Part shown: piece by piece, positions 6,158-6,164 of the stretch
Numbering within the stretch: the first letter of the stretch is position 1
How the letters are laid out: every line of letters begins with the position of its first letter
Assembly: GCA_945787595.1 (NCBI GenBank)
Contig: CALZJV010000384.1
Span: 1 to 6,164, forward strand
Length of the DNA stretch: 6,164 nt
Source: an uncultured Desulfobacterales bacterium
GTDB lineage: Bacteria > Desulfobacterota > Desulfobacteria > Desulfobacterales > JAFDCJ01
Direction: 5' to 3'
The notes under the pieces: model-generated
Told to the model about the DNA's origin: nothing
Database searches by the model: none
What the model saw: the letters and a program-made list of their open reading frames with translations, nothing else
Position numbers and translations under genes: made by a program

Positions 6158-6164
6158 GCGCAGC

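Overview
The window carries five convincing protein-coding genes in two divergent units, plus several intergenic structures. Moderate, slightly AT-leaning composition, the family content, and a short intergenic repeat at the right edge that I recall from sulfate-reducer genomes all suggest a member of the Desulfobacterota (former Deltaproteobacteria). That assignment is inference, because no rRNA or other marker gene is present.

Left half, minus strand (2952 down to 1): a run of four genes is read leftwards from a good sigma70-type promoter at 3039-3067. They are (1) a small membrane protein joining a DUF1232-like segment to a C-terminal J-domain; (2) a Mut7-C family protein with a PIN-like part and a zinc ribbon; (3) a RimK-like ATP-grasp ligase; and (4) a dGTPase-type HD-domain phosphohydrolase that runs off the window at base 1. 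Genes 2-3 are 26 bp apart and genes 3-4 overlap by 14 bp, so these three are very probably co-translated. Gene 1 is separated from gene 2 by 139 bp holding a perfect 10-bp hairpin. The set combines a chaperone partner, a putative RNase, an ATP-dependent ligase and a dNTP hydrolase, which would fit RNA/nucleotide quality control or stress, but no shared function is established.

Middle (2953-3464): about 510 bp without a convincing intact gene. It holds the promoter, the second copy of a diverged direct repeat whose first copy lies on the far side of the J-domain gene, and a short minus-strand reading frame interrupted by one stop, possibly a gene remnant.

Right half, plus strand (3465-5903): an 812-residue membrane-anchored, highly divergent eukaryotic-like protein kinase. 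It has two N-terminal membrane segments enclosing a small, probably periplasmic domain, most catalytic residues of the kinase fold, a DVE triplet in place of DFG, and a large insertion before the catalytic loop. It appears monocistronic in this window. The last 261 bp contain a GC-rich hairpin, a 14-bp-period tandem repeat and an AT-rich inverted repeat, with no gene.

Two less obvious signals are a 35-bp perfect palindrome inside the Mut7-C coding sequence, next to the second zinc knuckle, and runs of exactly nine A on the mRNA strand in three of the four operon genes.
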